From the NCBI GenBank assembly GCA_007751255.1, contig CP036296.1, positions 248,001 to 312,000 of the forward strand: 64,000 nt of DNA, in the 5' to 3' direction. Each line of letters begins with the position of its first letter. The stretch's first letter is position 1. Shown piece after piece: positions 63,125-64,000 of the stretch. The position numbers and the translations under genes are program-made. The notes under the pieces were generated by a model that did no database searches, was not told the origin of the DNA, and saw nothing but the letters and a program-made list of their open reading frames with translations. The DNA comes from Engelhardtia mirabilis (lineage in GTDB: Bacteria; Planctomycetota; UBA1135; GCA-002686595).

Positions 63125-63719
63125 GGGGAAGAGGGATCGAGGACTTCGTGGAGCGGGCGTCGGCAACATCAACGGGTCCGCGCCCGCCGGGTTCCGCGTC
63201 AAGTCGTGGCTAGGACTTCGAGGCCCCTTGTCGTGCCCCGCGGCCAGACCTCCGGCAACCCCATTCGACGTCGGGCGGGAGCTGGCCCTGAGCGGTCTCA
63301 GGATCCGGTAGCAATCCCCGCGGCCCACCGACCTCGAAGCGGACACCCGCTGACCGCCTGTCTTCGCGCGCCGGCTCGTGCTCGACGCCTCTGCGGACGG
63401 TCACGGGGATCTCTCGCAGCTCGACGGCAACCTGGACCGTGCACCCGGACCGCGGCCTCGGACCGGACCCCACTCTGCGCGGAGGGTCGGGATGCGCGGG
63501 CGATCAGGACGGCCTCGCGCCCTGGGCGATCGCGGCTCGAGATCGCTCCAACTGATCGTGTCGCCCCCGTCGATCGGCGCGAGCGATTGTTCCTCGGTCC
63601 CGTTCGCGATCCCGCGCGCGACGCTCGGAGGCCGAGCATCCGGTCACGCGGCCCCGCGCCGCCCCCCGGGCAGCGCCGCCCCTGTCCACCCGCAGGCCCC
63701 CGCGGTACCTTCTTCCCCC
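63125..63719. other. Intergenic region (~600 bp), no supported gene
   Basis: No reading frame has credible coding features. It carries the divergent promoters of the hydrolase and NuoE-like genes. No hairpin or repeat stood out. Confidence 0.4.
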
Positions 63720-64000
63720 GTGTCCACCGACCAAGATCTCGTCGCACGCTGGGCCGTGGAGCCGGCCCCGCTGCTGCCCCTCCTGCACGCCTTCCACAAC
63801 CGCGACGGCTACCTCTCCGAGGCGGCCCTGCGCGCGGTGTCCGAGGGGCTGCGGATCCCCCTGGCGGACCTCTACGGGACGGTGACCTTCTACCACCACT
63901 TCGCGCGCGAAGAGGGCGGGCACAGCCGGCCGCGGGTGTGCGACGGGCCGATCTGCAAGCTGCGCGGCTCCGACGAGTTGATGGCCGAGCTGGACGGCGC
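63720..64000 (+). CDS. NuoE-like [2Fe-2S] subunit, cut by the right edge
   Basis: GTG 63720 opens 93 visible codons. LLHAFHNRDGYLSEAALRAVSEGL and IPLADLYGTVTFYHHF match the helical N-terminal domain of NADH-quinone oxidoreductase subunit E and its relatives. PRVCDGPICKLRG holds the first two Cys ligands (Cys74, Cys79) of the thioredoxin-like [2Fe-2S] domain; the rest lies outside the window. It could belong to complex I, an NAD-dependent formate dehydrogenase or a hydrogenase. The next gene would decide. Confidence 0.85.
   Translation, partial: MSTDQDLVARWAVEPAPLLPLLHAFHNRDGYLSEAALRAVSEGLRIPLADLYGTVTFYHHFAREEGGHSRPRVCDGPICKLRGSDELMAELDG

Noticed and set aside
1-64000. tRNA or rRNA genes
   Set aside because: I scanned for typical tRNA T-loop and rRNA motifs and saw none; a dedicated search could still find a tRNA I missed.

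Overview
This 64-kb window is G+C-rich and densely coding. I counted 68% G+C in one 60-base sample of a housekeeping gene. It looks like a chromosome segment of a planctomycete (Planctomycetota). The grounds are large secreted proteins built from ELWxTDGT or FG-GAP repeats, several unrelated secreted proteins ending in one shared C-terminal domain, an ECF sigma factor fused to a membrane anchor and a very large periplasmic part, many lipoproteins, and frequent GTG/TTG starts. This assignment is inference; there is no rRNA or other marker gene to prove it.

Layout. 1-16.1 kb: secreted and surface proteins. There is an FG-GAP protein cut by the left edge, a tandem pair of ~1000-aa ELWxTDGT proteins with copied promoter and terminator regions, a possible HTH protein, the sigma factor-membrane fusion, and a tandem pair of SGNH hydrolases. 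16.3-30.2 kb: an M3 peptidase, small exported proteins, a TetR-DsrE-PPOX cluster with a palindromic operator candidate, an aminotransferase, a DUF4136 lipoprotein, a membrane protein, and a giant MscK-like mechanosensitive channel. 30.4-39 kb: a secreted/membrane protein, a lone cobQ, a rimB-rimK pair, a MarR-DoxX-extradiol dioxygenase cluster that resembles quinone/catechol detoxification, and a large lipoprotein.

39.07-45.36 kb is a mobile island and the most interesting part. It holds three copies of a ~105-bp repeat, two decayed ISL3-family transposases (one inserted in the other), and two inverted copies of a 25-bp IS end. These ends enclose a single lower-G+C gene (57% in one sample) of 1305 aa. 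Its product has an N-terminal PD-(D/E)xK (Cap4/DUF4297-like) nuclease motif, a P-loop NTPase core, and a ~900-aa C-terminal region I do not recognise. This is the layout of Avs-type STAND antiviral proteins, so I read it as a candidate single-gene anti-phage system carried as transposon cargo.

45.5-64 kb: a nine-haem secreted cytochrome, an SGNH hydrolase, an SLC13-type transporter, a Tat-exported aldo/keto reductase, a bacterial PH-domain protein with a MITE-like element touching its 5' end, a VOC protein, an AraC-GyrI regulator, a Cys-rich small exported protein followed by a 659-aa exported protein, a beta-barrel-like fragment, two more secreted proteins with the shared C-terminal domain, and the start of a NuoE-like gene cut by the right edge.

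I saw no rRNA, tRNA or CRISPR array. Many long open frames lie antisense to genes because of the high G+C; they are left out.
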